Below, piece after piece: positions 37,323 to 45,666 of a stretch of DNA of 64,000 nt. This DNA comes from Bifidobacterium breve. GTDB lineage: Bacteria; Actinomycetota; Actinomycetes; Nanopelagicales; Nanopelagicaceae. Location of the stretch: assembly GCA_945881945.1 (NCBI GenBank), contig CAMCVO010000001.1:1-64000 (forward strand). The letters run 5' to 3'. The notes under the pieces were generated by a model. The model did no database searches. It saw nothing but the letters and a program-made list of their open reading frames with translations, and was not told the origin of the DNA. The position numbers and the translations under genes are program-made. Within the stretch, counting starts at the first letter, position 1, and each line of letters opens with the position of its first letter.

Positions 37323-39422
37323 TTAGTGCGAAATTGTAAATTTCCTCATTGCTTTAGGCGCCCACCAATTTCGCTCACCAAATAATCTCATTAATGCAGG
37401 AACCAGCAAAGCTCTAACTAATGTGGCATCTAAAATGATTGCAAATGCAACACCAAAACCAAGCATCTTGATTGAGGTAACACCACTTAATACAAATGAG
37501 GCAAAAACTATTGCAAGCAATCCTGCAGCTGCAGTGATGATGCGGGCTGATCTTTGTAGACCAGTTGCCACCGATTCAATATTTGAACGACCAGCATCAT
37601 GCTCCTCTTTAATTCTAGAGAGCAGGAATAATTCATAATCCATTGATAATCCAAAGGCGACGACAGCAACCAAAATTATTGAGCCAGTATCAACCGAGCC
37701 GGTTGTGGTGAAATCACCCACCAACCACTTCAAATTGCCATCGACAAATATCCAGGTAATAACCCCCAATGTGGCAGCTAGTGAGAGGATATTTAAAATC
37801 ACCGCTTTGATTGGCAGGATTAATGAGCCAGTAAATACAAATAATAGAACTAATACTCCAATAGCAATCCAGGTCAGTGCCCATGGCATTGTTTTTGCAA
37901 TTCCAATTTGAGTATCTGCATAATCGGCTGCCACTCCACCGATCAGGGTTTGATCAGGGGATGGAATTAGCCTAATTTCTTTAATCAATGCCTCCGCCGC
38001 TGGTGTTCGTGGCCCCATATCGTGAACTGCAATAACGCGAACATCATTTCCAAGGATTTGTGGCTCACCAACCCTTACTACACCAGCAACCTTGGCAATC
38101 TCTTGAGTGTAGTTTTTTATTTGTTCAATTTTAGATGCACCACCTGGAATTATGACTTCAATTGGATTTCCTTCTTGCCCTGGGAATCTTTCAGTGATTA
38201 ATTGCGCAGCGTATGCAGCTGGATTGCTGGCAGGTAAAACCCGAGAATCAACCTGCGAGAAAACTATATTTTTAATGGGTGCAGCTAATACCGTTAAAAT
38301 CACAAGACTGAGTACAACTACTGGAACTGGTTTGCGCATTACAAATCTTGCAGTTTGCGCCCACCGACCATCCTCTTTAGGAGTCAGCGCACCTTTGCGC
38401 ACCACAGCTTTATCAATTCGCTTTCCAAGTATCGCAAGCAAGGCAGGTAGTGCAATTAGCGCACCTAGTACTGCCATAACCACCACAGTTACGCCGGCAT
38501 ATCCAAAGGATTTTAAGTACATTAGTGGAAACAACATCAAAGCTGCCAGGGTGATTACAACAGTTAATCCAGAGTAGAAAACAGTTTTACCGGCGGTAGC
38601 AACAGTCTTTTTTATTGCTTCATCAACTGTTTTTCCGGCATGAAGTTCTTCGCGAAATCTGTTTACTACCAATAAGGAGTAATCAATGCCAAGACCCAGG
38701 CCTAGCCCAGTAATCAGATTTAAGGCGAAAACACTCACTCCAGTAAACAAGGTCAAAAGATAAATAACTAAGAGCGAGCCCAGGATTGCAGAAACTCCAA
38801 CTAATAATGGCATTGCACTAGCAACGAGCCCACCAAAAACAAAGACCAGCAAAATAAAAGTCAGTGGGATAGATATTGCTTCAGATAGTTTTAAGTCATC
38901 TGCAATTTTGGTATTGATAGCATGCGCAAATACTCCAGTACCACTGGCATAAACTGCTAAGTTTTCAAATCTGCCATCATACTTTTCCTGAATTCGCTTA
39001 CCTAGTGATTGAACGTTATCCCACTCAATATCCTCAGAATAGATAAATAAAAATGCTGAATTCGAATCTGAGCTTTTAAGCGTTGGTGCTCCACCAGCAC
39101 TCCAATATGACAAAGTCGAACCTACTCCTGGCTCACCCTTAATACTTGTCTCAAGTTTGGCTGCTGCTGCAACAACAGCTGGATCGTTAACTCCTTGAGT
39201 GGTTTCAACCACTAAAACAACAGCTGGATCTTTAACCTTAAACACATCTGTCAGATATTCAAATGCCTTTGCAGAATCACTTTTAGGATCGTTATACCCT
39301 CCGCTATCAAGTTTGCCAAAAACTGAGGTACCGATGGCCCCAGATGAAAAAATAGCTACTATAAATAAGGAAAAGATTAGTCGCTTACGATTGACAATTA
39401 GTGAGCCTAGTTTTTCAAACAT
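37323..39422 (-). CDS. MMPL-family (RND) transporter
   Basis: Membrane transporter of the MmpL/HAE2 branch of RND proteins, exporting lipids or hydrophobic compounds; cargo unknown. 699 residues with the twofold RND layout: one helix, a large outer loop (residues about 35-170), five helices, then the repeat. The diagnostic GLGLGIDYSLLVVNRFREEL and its counterpart FGLSMDYELFLLSRIKEEHDAGRSNIESV are present, as is ATLVRALLVPALMRLFGERNWW at the end. Short compared with mycobacterial MmpL proteins of about 950 residues, but usual for other Actinobacteria. Confidence 0.9.
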   Translation of the reverse strand: MFEKLGSLIVNRKRLIFSLFIVAIFSSGAIGTSVFGKLDSGGYNDPKSDSAKAFEYLTDVFKVKDPAVVLVVETTQGVNDPAVVAAAAKLETSIKGEPGVGSTLSYWSAGGAPTLKSSDSNSAFLFIYSEDIEWDNVQSLGKRIQEKYDGRFENLAVYASGTGVFAHAINTKIADDLKLSEAISIPLTFILLVFVFGGLVASAMPLLVGVSAILGSLLVIYLLTLFTGVSVFALNLITGLGLGLGIDYSLLVVNRFREELHAGKTVDEAIKKTVATAGKTVFYSGLTVVITLAALMLFPLMYLKSFGYAGVTVVVMAVLGALIALPALLAILGKRIDKAVVRKGALTPKEDGRWAQTARFVMRKPVPVVVLSLVILTVLAAPIKNIVFSQVDSRVLPASNPAAYAAQLITERFPGQEGNPIEVIIPGGASKIEQIKNYTQEIAKVAGVVRVGEPQILGNDVRVIAVHDMGPRTPAAEALIKEIRLIPSPDQTLIGGVAADYADTQIGIAKTMPWALTWIAIGVLVLLFVFTGSLILPIKAVILNILSLAATLGVITWIFVDGNLKWLVGDFTTTGSVDTGSIILVAVVAFGLSMDYELFLLSRIKEEHDAGRSNIESVATGLQRSARIITAAAGLLAIVFASFVLSGVTSIKMLGFGVAFAIILDATLVRALLVPALMRLFGERNWWAPKAMRKFTISH

Positions 39423-39471
39423 CTTCGCCTATTCATTAAGTATTTATTTAAGAAGGTAGACTTGTATTCTA

Positions 39472-39630
39472 ATGAGTAACAGCATAAATCATAAAAAAGA
39501 TAAGCCAGTAATGGTTGGTGAAGTTAATCACGAATTACTGCCAAAAGTTACAAGTGATGAGATTGATTTAGAGGTAGATGAAAGACGTGATGAGGAAATT
39601 GCTGAAGATAAACCACCTCACCACGGGTAA
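39472..39630 (+). CDS. small acidic hypothetical protein
   Basis: 52 residues starting MSNSINHKKDKPVMVGEVN and ending in DKPPHHG; the middle is strongly acidic (DEIDLEVDERRDEEIAEDK). No domain is recognised. It fills the gap between the divergent MMPL gene and the convergent fmdB gene, ending three bases before the fmdB stop, which supports it being real in so compact a genome. No good ribosome-binding site is seen at normal spacing, so it may be leaderless or spurious. Confidence 0.42.
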   Translation: MSNSINHKKDKPVMVGEVNHELLPKVTSDEIDLEVDERRDEEIAEDKPPHHG

Positions 39631-39633
39631 TAA

Positions 39634-39909
39634 TTAATCCTTACTTTTTGCCGCAGGTGCACTTTCAGTTTTAGGTGCAGCCTTACTTTCAGTTTTTACC
39701 GCTGGCGTATCATTTTTTGCAGCTGGTGCAGTTGTCCGTGAATCTGTTTTATAAAATCCACTGCCTTTAAAAACAACCCCAACATTGTTATAAACCTTTC
39801 GTACCTGTCCATCACATTTTGGGCAGACCTCAATTGTCAGGTCTGTGAAAGATTGCACGGCCTCAAAGGCATGCTCACACTCATTACACAGATATTCATA
39901 GGTCGGCAT
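39634..39909 (-). CDS. FmdB-family zinc ribbon protein
   Basis: 91 residues. The zinc ribbon uses C8, C11, C29 and C32 (MPTYEYLCNEC and CPKC), followed by the family segment VVFKGSGFYKTD and a low-complexity tail rich in A, K, T and P. Originally named as a putative regulator of formamidase, the family's real role is unclear. In Actinobacteria it commonly sits near the 5-formyltetrahydrofolate cyclo-ligase gene, which here lies 4 kb away. Confidence 0.87.
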   Translation of the reverse strand: MPTYEYLCNECEHAFEAVQSFTDLTIEVCPKCDGQVRKVYNNVGVVFKGSGFYKTDSRTTAPAAKNDTPAVKTESKAAPKTESAPAAKSKD

Positions 39910-39964
39910 AGGAGTAATCTTAAGCAGGTGGGAAGATAAGGGCTAACTGACCTTAGGGGGAAAA

Positions 39965-40540
39965 GTGAAGAAGTATTTGCGCTTACTTTTAACTCTGCTT
40001 ATTTTCGGCATCACCCCATTTTCAAACGCCTGGGCAACCTCGATTGTTAGTACCTCACCAACTGCTGGATCAGTTCTTAGTATCTCGCCAACTGCTGTCA
40101 CAATTAAAGCAAATGCTGATTTGTTAAGTGGCGCTAATGAGATGACTGTTACTGACGCAAAGGGTGTAAGAGTTGATGATGGCTCCCTTCAAGTTCAAGG
40201 GGAGGTTTTAATGGTTGGCATAAAGACCTTAACTAAATCTGGACTTTACACAGTCTCTTACACATTGGTCGCAATAGATCAATCGCCCATCACAGATAGT
40301 TTCACATTTCTTTACAACGCACCAGGTGAGATTGCAGTGGCAACACCAGCTCCATCTACTGAAGAGATACTTAACAAATCACCCAATCGAATTACTGACT
40401 TATTTGTGATCGCATTGATGGTTTTTGCATTTGTTATGATGATTTTCTTATCTCGCTATGCAAAGAAAACTTTTAAGACCCCAGCGAAGCCTCGCCAGCC
40501 TAAGAAAAATAGCAGCACCAGCAAAAAATTTGTAAAGTAA
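39965..40540 (+). CDS. CopC-like exported protein with a C-terminal membrane anchor
   Basis: 191 residues: signal peptide (1-25, cleavage near AWA), a CopC-type beta-sandwich (VSTSPTAGSVLSISPTAVTIKANADL, KSGLYTVSYTLVAIDQSPITDSFTF), one membrane helix (144-164) and a basic cytoplasmic tail. CopC proteins bind copper through an N-terminal histidine and a D-x-H site; here the mature N-terminus lacks histidine and the DGH position reads D105-Q-S107. GTG start at 39965, right after the purine-rich taggggga. It lies 13 bases before a CopD-CtaG gene, so a role in copper delivery to cytochrome oxidase by the pair is suggested by context. Confidence 0.82.
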   Translation: MKKYLRLLLTLLIFGITPFSNAWATSIVSTSPTAGSVLSISPTAVTIKANADLLSGANEMTVTDAKGVRVDDGSLQVQGEVLMVGIKTLTKSGLYTVSYTLVAIDQSPITDSFTFLYNAPGEIAVATPAPSTEEILNKSPNRITDLFVIALMVFAFVMMIFLSRYAKKTFKTPAKPRQPKKNSSTSKKFVK

Positions 40541-40553
40541 TTTTGGTGACTAT

Positions 40554-42374
40554 TTGATAGAGATACTCTCACCATTAGCTAAAGGCCTAATGCAGTTAAC
40601 TGGTGTATTAAGTATTGGATTGTTGATTGCGATTGCTTTCCTAGATTTAGATGTCAAGGGCAAGGTATTGAACACCGGTTTGATAAGAAAAACTCGAACC
40701 TTGATCTACTCATGGCTGGCAGCAACCGTTATTTACATTTTGATTCAGATTACATACCTTCTTGAGCAACCCTTTCTAGCTTCCCTTGATCTAACTGTTA
40801 TTCGCTCATATCTGACTCAAACCTCAATTGGAAAGAGTTATTTGCTTCAGATACTTGGTATTGGATTACTCCTTTTGATTCCACTTAAAAAAGTTATTTC
40901 TACCTATGTGGCTCTTTTGATATCACTAGTTGCAATTACTTCGCCAGTTTTTCAAAGTCATGGCAGCACATCTGGTTATCATGCGCTGGCAATTGGCGCA
41001 CTTGTTGTTCATGTGGTGGCCCTTAGTTTTTGGGTTGGTGGGTTATTTGGGTTAACTCAGCTCTCAAAGGGGAACAAGTTACTGGCATTGCCTAGATTTA
41101 GTGAGATCGCTCTGTGGAGTGCAATTGCAGTTGTTTTAACTGGAGCGGCTACCGCCTGGACCAGATTAGATTCAATTGCAGCTTGGCAAAGTAAGTATGG
41201 CGCTGTGACCTTACTTAAAATATTTTTAGCGATCACCTTAATTGGTTTTGGTGCATTACATAGAAGATGGATCATAAAATCTGATTATCCATCTGTATTT
41301 AGATTAATTACCGCTGAGATATTCATAATGATTTCTACTATTTTTGTGGGAAGCTGGTTATCAACAATCAATCCACCAGCACGTGAGATTGTTTCATCTC
41401 CTGGATTATTAGTTACTGGAATTGAAATGCCTGAACCACCAACTCTCTCTCGAGTTTTGTTGGCTTATGATGCTGATGGGCTAATGCTGGGATTATTAAT
41501 ATTTGCCGTAGCTTTATATATAAAGGGTGTCCTTATTTTAAGTAGGCGAGGTGATAAGTGGCCAGTGGGTAGAACAATTGCTTTCGCGCTAGGTATATCA
41601 GCGATTGATTTCGCAACCAGCGGCGGCCTAGGTGTTTACTCCCGCTTTGCTTTTTCTAATCACATGCTCTCTCATATGGTGCTAGGAATGATTGCGCCAA
41701 TCGGAATTGTGTTAGGGGCACCAATTACCTTAGCCCTGCGCACACTACCTATTGGTCGAAATGACCAAGAACGTGGTATTCGTGGGACATTTATTGCTCT
41801 ACTGCACTCAAAACTTTCAAAGCTTTACACCCATCCCGTTGTTGCACTAGCAATCTTTAATGGCTCACTATTTGCTCTTTACTTCACGCCACTATTTGGC
41901 AATCTAATGCAAGGCCATAGTGGCCACTTCTTTATGTCAATTCACTTTTTATTATCAGGTATTTTATTTTTCCAAGTATTGATCGGTATTGATCCAATGC
42001 CAAGAAAAGTTCCACATATTGTAAAAATGATCATCATCTTTGCCGCAATGAGTATTCATGCATTTTTCTCTATCTCAGTAATGTCAGCCTCAACCTTGCT
42101 TGATAATGGTTACTTTGCATTACTAGAGCGACCTTGGGCCACTGATTTGTTAGCTGACCAAAGATCAGGCGGTGCGATTGGTTGGGCAATGGGTGAGATT
42201 CCAATTCTTTTGGCTTTACTAGCTACCTTTATTCAATGGACAAGGCAGGATAAGAAAGAGGCCGCACGTATTGATCGGGCAGCAGATAGAGCAGCAGCCA
42301 TGGGTGAAAAAGATGATTTAGCCCTTTACAACCAGTACTTGGCTGAGTTAAATCGACGAGATAACTCACAATAG
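40554..42374 (+). CDS. CopD / CtaG fusion membrane protein
   Basis: 606-residue polytopic membrane protein joining an N-terminal copper-resistance CopD domain (about 1-300; FWVGGLFGLTQLS, conserved histidines in FQSHGSTSGYHALAIGALVVH) to a C-terminal caa3 oxidase assembly CtaG domain (about 305-570; FSNHMLSHMVLGMIAPIG, LALRTLP, HSGHFFMSIHFLLSG). Likely moves copper across the membrane for cytochrome c oxidase. TTG start at 40554; an earlier GTG in another frame hits a stop. This fusion is usual in Actinobacteria. Confidence 0.88.
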   Translation: MIEILSPLAKGLMQLTGVLSIGLLIAIAFLDLDVKGKVLNTGLIRKTRTLIYSWLAATVIYILIQITYLLEQPFLASLDLTVIRSYLTQTSIGKSYLLQILGIGLLLLIPLKKVISTYVALLISLVAITSPVFQSHGSTSGYHALAIGALVVHVVALSFWVGGLFGLTQLSKGNKLLALPRFSEIALWSAIAVVLTGAATAWTRLDSIAAWQSKYGAVTLLKIFLAITLIGFGALHRRWIIKSDYPSVFRLITAEIFIMISTIFVGSWLSTINPPAREIVSSPGLLVTGIEMPEPPTLSRVLLAYDADGLMLGLLIFAVALYIKGVLILSRRGDKWPVGRTIAFALGISAIDFATSGGLGVYSRFAFSNHMLSHMVLGMIAPIGIVLGAPITLALRTLPIGRNDQERGIRGTFIALLHSKLSKLYTHPVVALAIFNGSLFALYFTPLFGNLMQGHSGHFFMSIHFLLSGILFFQVLIGIDPMPRKVPHIVKMIIIFAAMSIHAFFSISVMSASTLLDNGYFALLERPWATDLLADQRSGGAIGWAMGEIPILLALLATFIQWTRQDKKEAARIDRAADRAAAMGEKDDLALYNQYLAELNRRDNSQ

Positions 42375-42383
42375 AATATAGGG

Positions 42384-43547
42384 ATGTCGATGAGTTCTGA
42401 TATGCCAGCTTTATATGGCCCGGAGTACCAAGCGTTGCGCGAAAGTGTGAGTGCGCTTGCGCAGAAAAAGATTGCACCGTTTGCTCAAGATGTTGATGAG
42501 AACTCTAGATATCCGCAAGAGGCAGCAGATGCATTGCAATCTGCTGGGCTTGCGGCAGCACATGTGCCAGTTGAGTTTGGTGGCCAAGGAGCTGATGCAT
42601 TAGCTGCGGTAATAATTATTGAAGAGGTGGCAAGAGTTTGTGGCGCTTCATCTTTAATCCCGGCGGTAAACAAATTAGGTTCGATACCTTTAATGATTGC
42701 TGGCAATAATGAGCAGAAGAAAAAGTATTTAACTCAACTAGCTGCTGGTAATGGGTTTTCTTACTGCTTATCTGAGTCAGAGGCTGGATCTGATGCAGCT
42801 GCCATGAAGACTAAGGCAGTAAAAGATGGTGATAGCTGGATTATTTCAGGGAGTAAAAAGTGGATTTCAAATGCTGGGGTATCACAGTTTTACACAGTTC
42901 TAGCATCAACTGACGCAAGTAAAGGTGCCAAAGGAATCTCTGCCTTTATTGTTGAAAAATCAGATGCAGGAGTTTCATTTGGTTCGCATGAGAAAAAGAT
43001 GGGATTTCGAGGATCACCGACTCGTGAGGTCTACTTTGATAATGTAAAAATTAATGATGATCGAAGATTAGGAGAAGTAGGAAGTGGGTTTTCACTTGCT
43101 ATGAAAACTTTAGATCACACCAGAATTACTATTGCCGCACAAGCTTTAGGAATTGCTCAAGGTGCATTTGATGTAGCTAAAAAGTATGCCCATGAACGCC
43201 AACAATTTGGTAAGCCAATATTTGATTTCCAAGCGGTGCAATTTATGTTAGCTGATATGGCGATGCAGATTGAGGCTGCTCGCCAATTAACCTATGCAGC
43301 TGCAGTAAAGAGTGAAAGAGCAGAGAGTGATTTAACCTTCTTCTCAGCGGCCAGTAAATGTTTTGCCACAGATGTGGCTATGAAAGTGACTACTGATGCG
43401 GTTCAGGTTTTAGGTGGGTATGGATATGTAAGTGATTATCCAGTTGAGCGCATGATGCGAGATGCCAAACTAACTCAAATTTATGAGGGCACAAATCAGA
43501 TTCAACGCGTGGTAATGGCTAGAAATTTAGATTCTTTAACTAATTAA
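42384..43547 (+). CDS. acyl-CoA dehydrogenase
   Basis: FAD flavoenzyme of fatty-acid or branched-chain amino-acid oxidation. 387 residues with the N-terminal helical domain, SYCLSESEAGSDAAAMKTKA and WISNAGVSQFY in the beta domain, and DHTRITIAAQALGIAQGAFD, QVLGGYGYVSDYPVERMMRDAK plus the catalytic base E368 in IYEGTNQIQR, the short/medium-chain type position. ATG at 42384 or 42390. Ten bases after the CopD-CtaG stop. It ends in a TTAA shared with the 5-FCL gene on the other strand. No partner CoA-transferase or ETF genes are nearby, so chain length is open. Confidence 0.92.
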   Translation: MSMSSDMPALYGPEYQALRESVSALAQKKIAPFAQDVDENSRYPQEAADALQSAGLAAAHVPVEFGGQGADALAAVIIIEEVARVCGASSLIPAVNKLGSIPLMIAGNNEQKKKYLTQLAAGNGFSYCLSESEAGSDAAAMKTKAVKDGDSWIISGSKKWISNAGVSQFYTVLASTDASKGAKGISAFIVEKSDAGVSFGSHEKKMGFRGSPTREVYFDNVKINDDRRLGEVGSGFSLAMKTLDHTRITIAAQALGIAQGAFDVAKKYAHERQQFGKPIFDFQAVQFMLADMAMQIEAARQLTYAAAVKSERAESDLTFFSAASKCFATDVAMKVTTDAVQVLGGYGYVSDYPVERMMRDAKLTQIYEGTNQIQRVVMARNLDSLTN

Positions 43548-44086
43548 AATCTAACAATAATTTCAGGAGTTGCTGCAGCCTTTACTTTTTGATCATGAGG
43601 TTCAACTGGAAGTGGCTCACTAGTTAATTCACCGCGGTGTAGCAGTGCGATGGTCCAAGCCTTACTTTTTGCCAGCGCCCGATCATAAGAACCACCACCT
43701 TGGCCTAGGCGATTTCCTGCTCTATCAACATGTAAGGCGGGCACGATTATTAGATCAAGGGTCAACTCAGTCTCTGCATCACCAATTGGTTCATAGTTTT
43801 TACCTACTTTTTTAAGATCTGTATTACTTCCGCCCCATTTAACCCAGAGTAGATCATTATCTTTTACAACCTTTGGCAGAAAAACTGTTTTACCAGAAGA
43901 GATTAACTTTTGATTTAGATCACTAGTTTCTGGCTCAAACTCATAGGAGATGTATGAACCAACATTTGTAACATTCTCAAACTCTTTTGCTGAGAGAATA
44001 TGGAGCCAACTATCAGTAATAAATCGATCCGCTCTCTCCTTTCGGTACTGCTTTCGCAGCTGTGACTTATTTTCTTTATTACCCAT
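43544..44086 (-). CDS. 5-formyltetrahydrofolate cyclo-ligase
   Basis: ATP-dependent enzyme turning 5-formyl-THF into 5,10-methenyl-THF. 180 residues with KSQLRKQYRKERADRF near the start, FLPKVVKDNDLLWVKW, and the signature GGGSYDRALAKSK preceded by the segment LIIVPALHVDRAGNRLGQ. It is divergent from glp, as Rv0992c is from the galU-moeA1-rimJ group in mycobacteria. purU at 36485 acts on the same folate pool. Confidence 0.93.
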   Translation of the reverse strand: MGNKENKSQLRKQYRKERADRFITDSWLHILSAKEFENVTNVGSYISYEFEPETSDLNQKLISSGKTVFLPKVVKDNDLLWVKWGGSNTDLKKVGKNYEPIGDAETELTLDLIIVPALHVDRAGNRLGQGGGSYDRALAKSKAWTIALLHRGELTSEPLPVEPHDQKVKAAATPEIIVRF

Positions 44087-44130
44087 GCCCCTTACCTTAA
44101 TTTATGGCTTGGGCAAAGTAGGGTTTAGGT

Positions 44131-45042
44131 ATGGATGAAATGGTGACAGTCGGTGCTTTGCAGGAGCAGTTACTCAATTTAAGTAAGCCATTGGCCGCAC
44201 TTGACCTACCACTTTTAGATGCGCACGGGGCGACCTTGGCTAGTGACCTATTAGTGGATGAAAAACCAGTTATAAAGAGTGGTCAGCTAATAGATTCAAC
44301 TCAAATTGCACTTGTAGCCTCACTTGGCCTAGATAGATTGCCATGTCGTCCCCATCCACGAGTGGTGATAATCAGCGCAGGTGATGACTTAGTTGAGCCT
44401 GGAAGTAAATTGGCAGATGATGAAGATGAGTTTGAGAGCAATTCTTGGTTTTTAACCACCTTTGCTCGCGAGGTGGGAGCACATGCATTTCGAGTCCACA
44501 CTATTCCAGAAACAGCTGAGCAGCTTAAGTTAGTAATTGAGGATCAATTAGTGCGGGCTGATTTGATAGTAATTAGTGGTGAATCAAAAGATGAATCATT
44601 TGATTTAATTACCTCAGTTATATCTAATCTTGGCGAGATCAAAATTGTTACACCAAAACTTGTTGAAAGTAGTAAGCATAGTTTTGGGTTAATTGGTCCA
44701 GATAAAACTCCAGTTGTGGTTCTGCCAGGTGACCCAATTGGCAACTTTCTTTCTGCGGAGTTGTTTATCAGACCCATAATCAAGAAGATGTTAACTGGTA
44801 CCAGCACAGAACGGCTAAGCAAGAAAGTGAAATTAACTAAATCAATTACTTCTCCTTCAAGCAAAGCTCAATATATAAGAGGAAATTTGAACTCAGATGG
44901 TCAGGTATCACCGTTGTCAGATCAAGAATCACTCATGACACTGTCTAAAGCAAACTGCCTGATTGCAATTAGTGAGAAGGAGGAAAAAATAAACTCTGGT
45001 GATCTGGTAAATATAATTAAATTAAATATGGATAAACCTTGA
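44131..45042 (+). CDS. glp: gephyrin/MoeA-like protein Glp lacking domain II
   Basis: Homologue of MoeA/gephyrin, in the position of actinobacterial Glp, which in Corynebacterium binds FtsZ and the membrane receptor GlpR to organise division and polar growth. Only 303 residues, against about 400. After the first helical segment (ATLASDLLVDEKP, residues 35-46) the sequence jumps to LVASLGLDRLPCRPHPRVVIISAGDDLVEPG (61-91), so the MDGYA-containing domain II is missing. The GGVSMG motif is SGESKDES (149-156) and the QPGKP motif is degenerate. The LPGDPIGN segment (198-205) and domain IV remain. Molybdotransferase activity seems unlikely; a structural role is inferred. Confidence 0.78.
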   Translation: MDEMVTVGALQEQLLNLSKPLAALDLPLLDAHGATLASDLLVDEKPVIKSGQLIDSTQIALVASLGLDRLPCRPHPRVVIISAGDDLVEPGSKLADDEDEFESNSWFLTTFAREVGAHAFRVHTIPETAEQLKLVIEDQLVRADLIVISGESKDESFDLITSVISNLGEIKIVTPKLVESSKHSFGLIGPDKTPVVVLPGDPIGNFLSAELFIRPIIKKMLTGTSTERLSKKVKLTKSITSPSSKAQYIRGNLNSDGQVSPLSDQESLMTLSKANCLIAISEKEEKINSGDLVNIIKLNMDKP

Positions 45043-45599
45043 AAAAACTAATTGATAATGAAATTACCTTAAAACCAATTCGTTTTAGAGATAAAGCACA
45101 GTGGGATGCAGTTCGCGCAGTTAACCGAGATTGGTTATCACCCTGGGAAGCAACTAGGCCCAAGATAGAGAGTGATTCACCACTTCCTTCTTACTACGCA
45201 ATGGTGATGCAATTAAATAAGGAGATAAGAGCGCTTCGATCTATCTCGCTAGCAATTTGGCTAGATGAAGCTGGCGAACAGGTATTAATCGGACAGATAA
45301 CTTTAGGCGGAATTATTTTTGGCGCGATGCGAGGTGCCCATATTGGCTACTGGGTAGATCAACGATTTGCTAATCGTGGTTACACCACCAGAGCGGTAAA
45401 ACTATTAACTAAGTTTGGATTTGAGAACCTTAAATTGCATCGAATTGAAATAAACCTGCGCCCAGAAAATGAGGCATCAAAGAAAGTTGCAGCAAAAGCT
45501 GGGTATGTATTGGAAGGGGCTAGAAACAACTACCTTCATATTGCAGGGGATTGGCGCAATCACATTACTTTTGTTAAGGAAAATCCAGAGATAAAATAA
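45039..45599 (+). CDS. rimJ: RimJ/RimL-family GNAT N-acetyltransferase
   Basis: Acetyltransferase of the ribosomal-protein N-acetylating family; actual target unknown. 186 residues with the GNAT acetyl-CoA region ANRGYTTRAVKLLTKFGFENLKLHRIEINLRPEN (positions 110-145 approx.) and AAKAGYVLEGARNNYLHIAGDWRNH at the end. TTG start at 45039 overlaps the glp stop. It sits between glp and glpR as in mycobacteria (Rv0995) and corynebacteria; the conserved position hints at acetylation of something in that system, though this is inference. Confidence 0.88.
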   Translation: MKKLIDNEITLKPIRFRDKAQWDAVRAVNRDWLSPWEATRPKIESDSPLPSYYAMVMQLNKEIRALRSISLAIWLDEAGEQVLIGQITLGGIIFGAMRGAHIGYWVDQRFANRGYTTRAVKLLTKFGFENLKLHRIEINLRPENEASKKVAAKAGYVLEGARNNYLHIAGDWRNHITFVKENPEIK

Positions 45600-45666
45600 A
45601 ATAAATCAAGGACATACCTACTCATTTGCCGTTAAATTCAACCCTTAACATTTATTGTTGTGCTTT

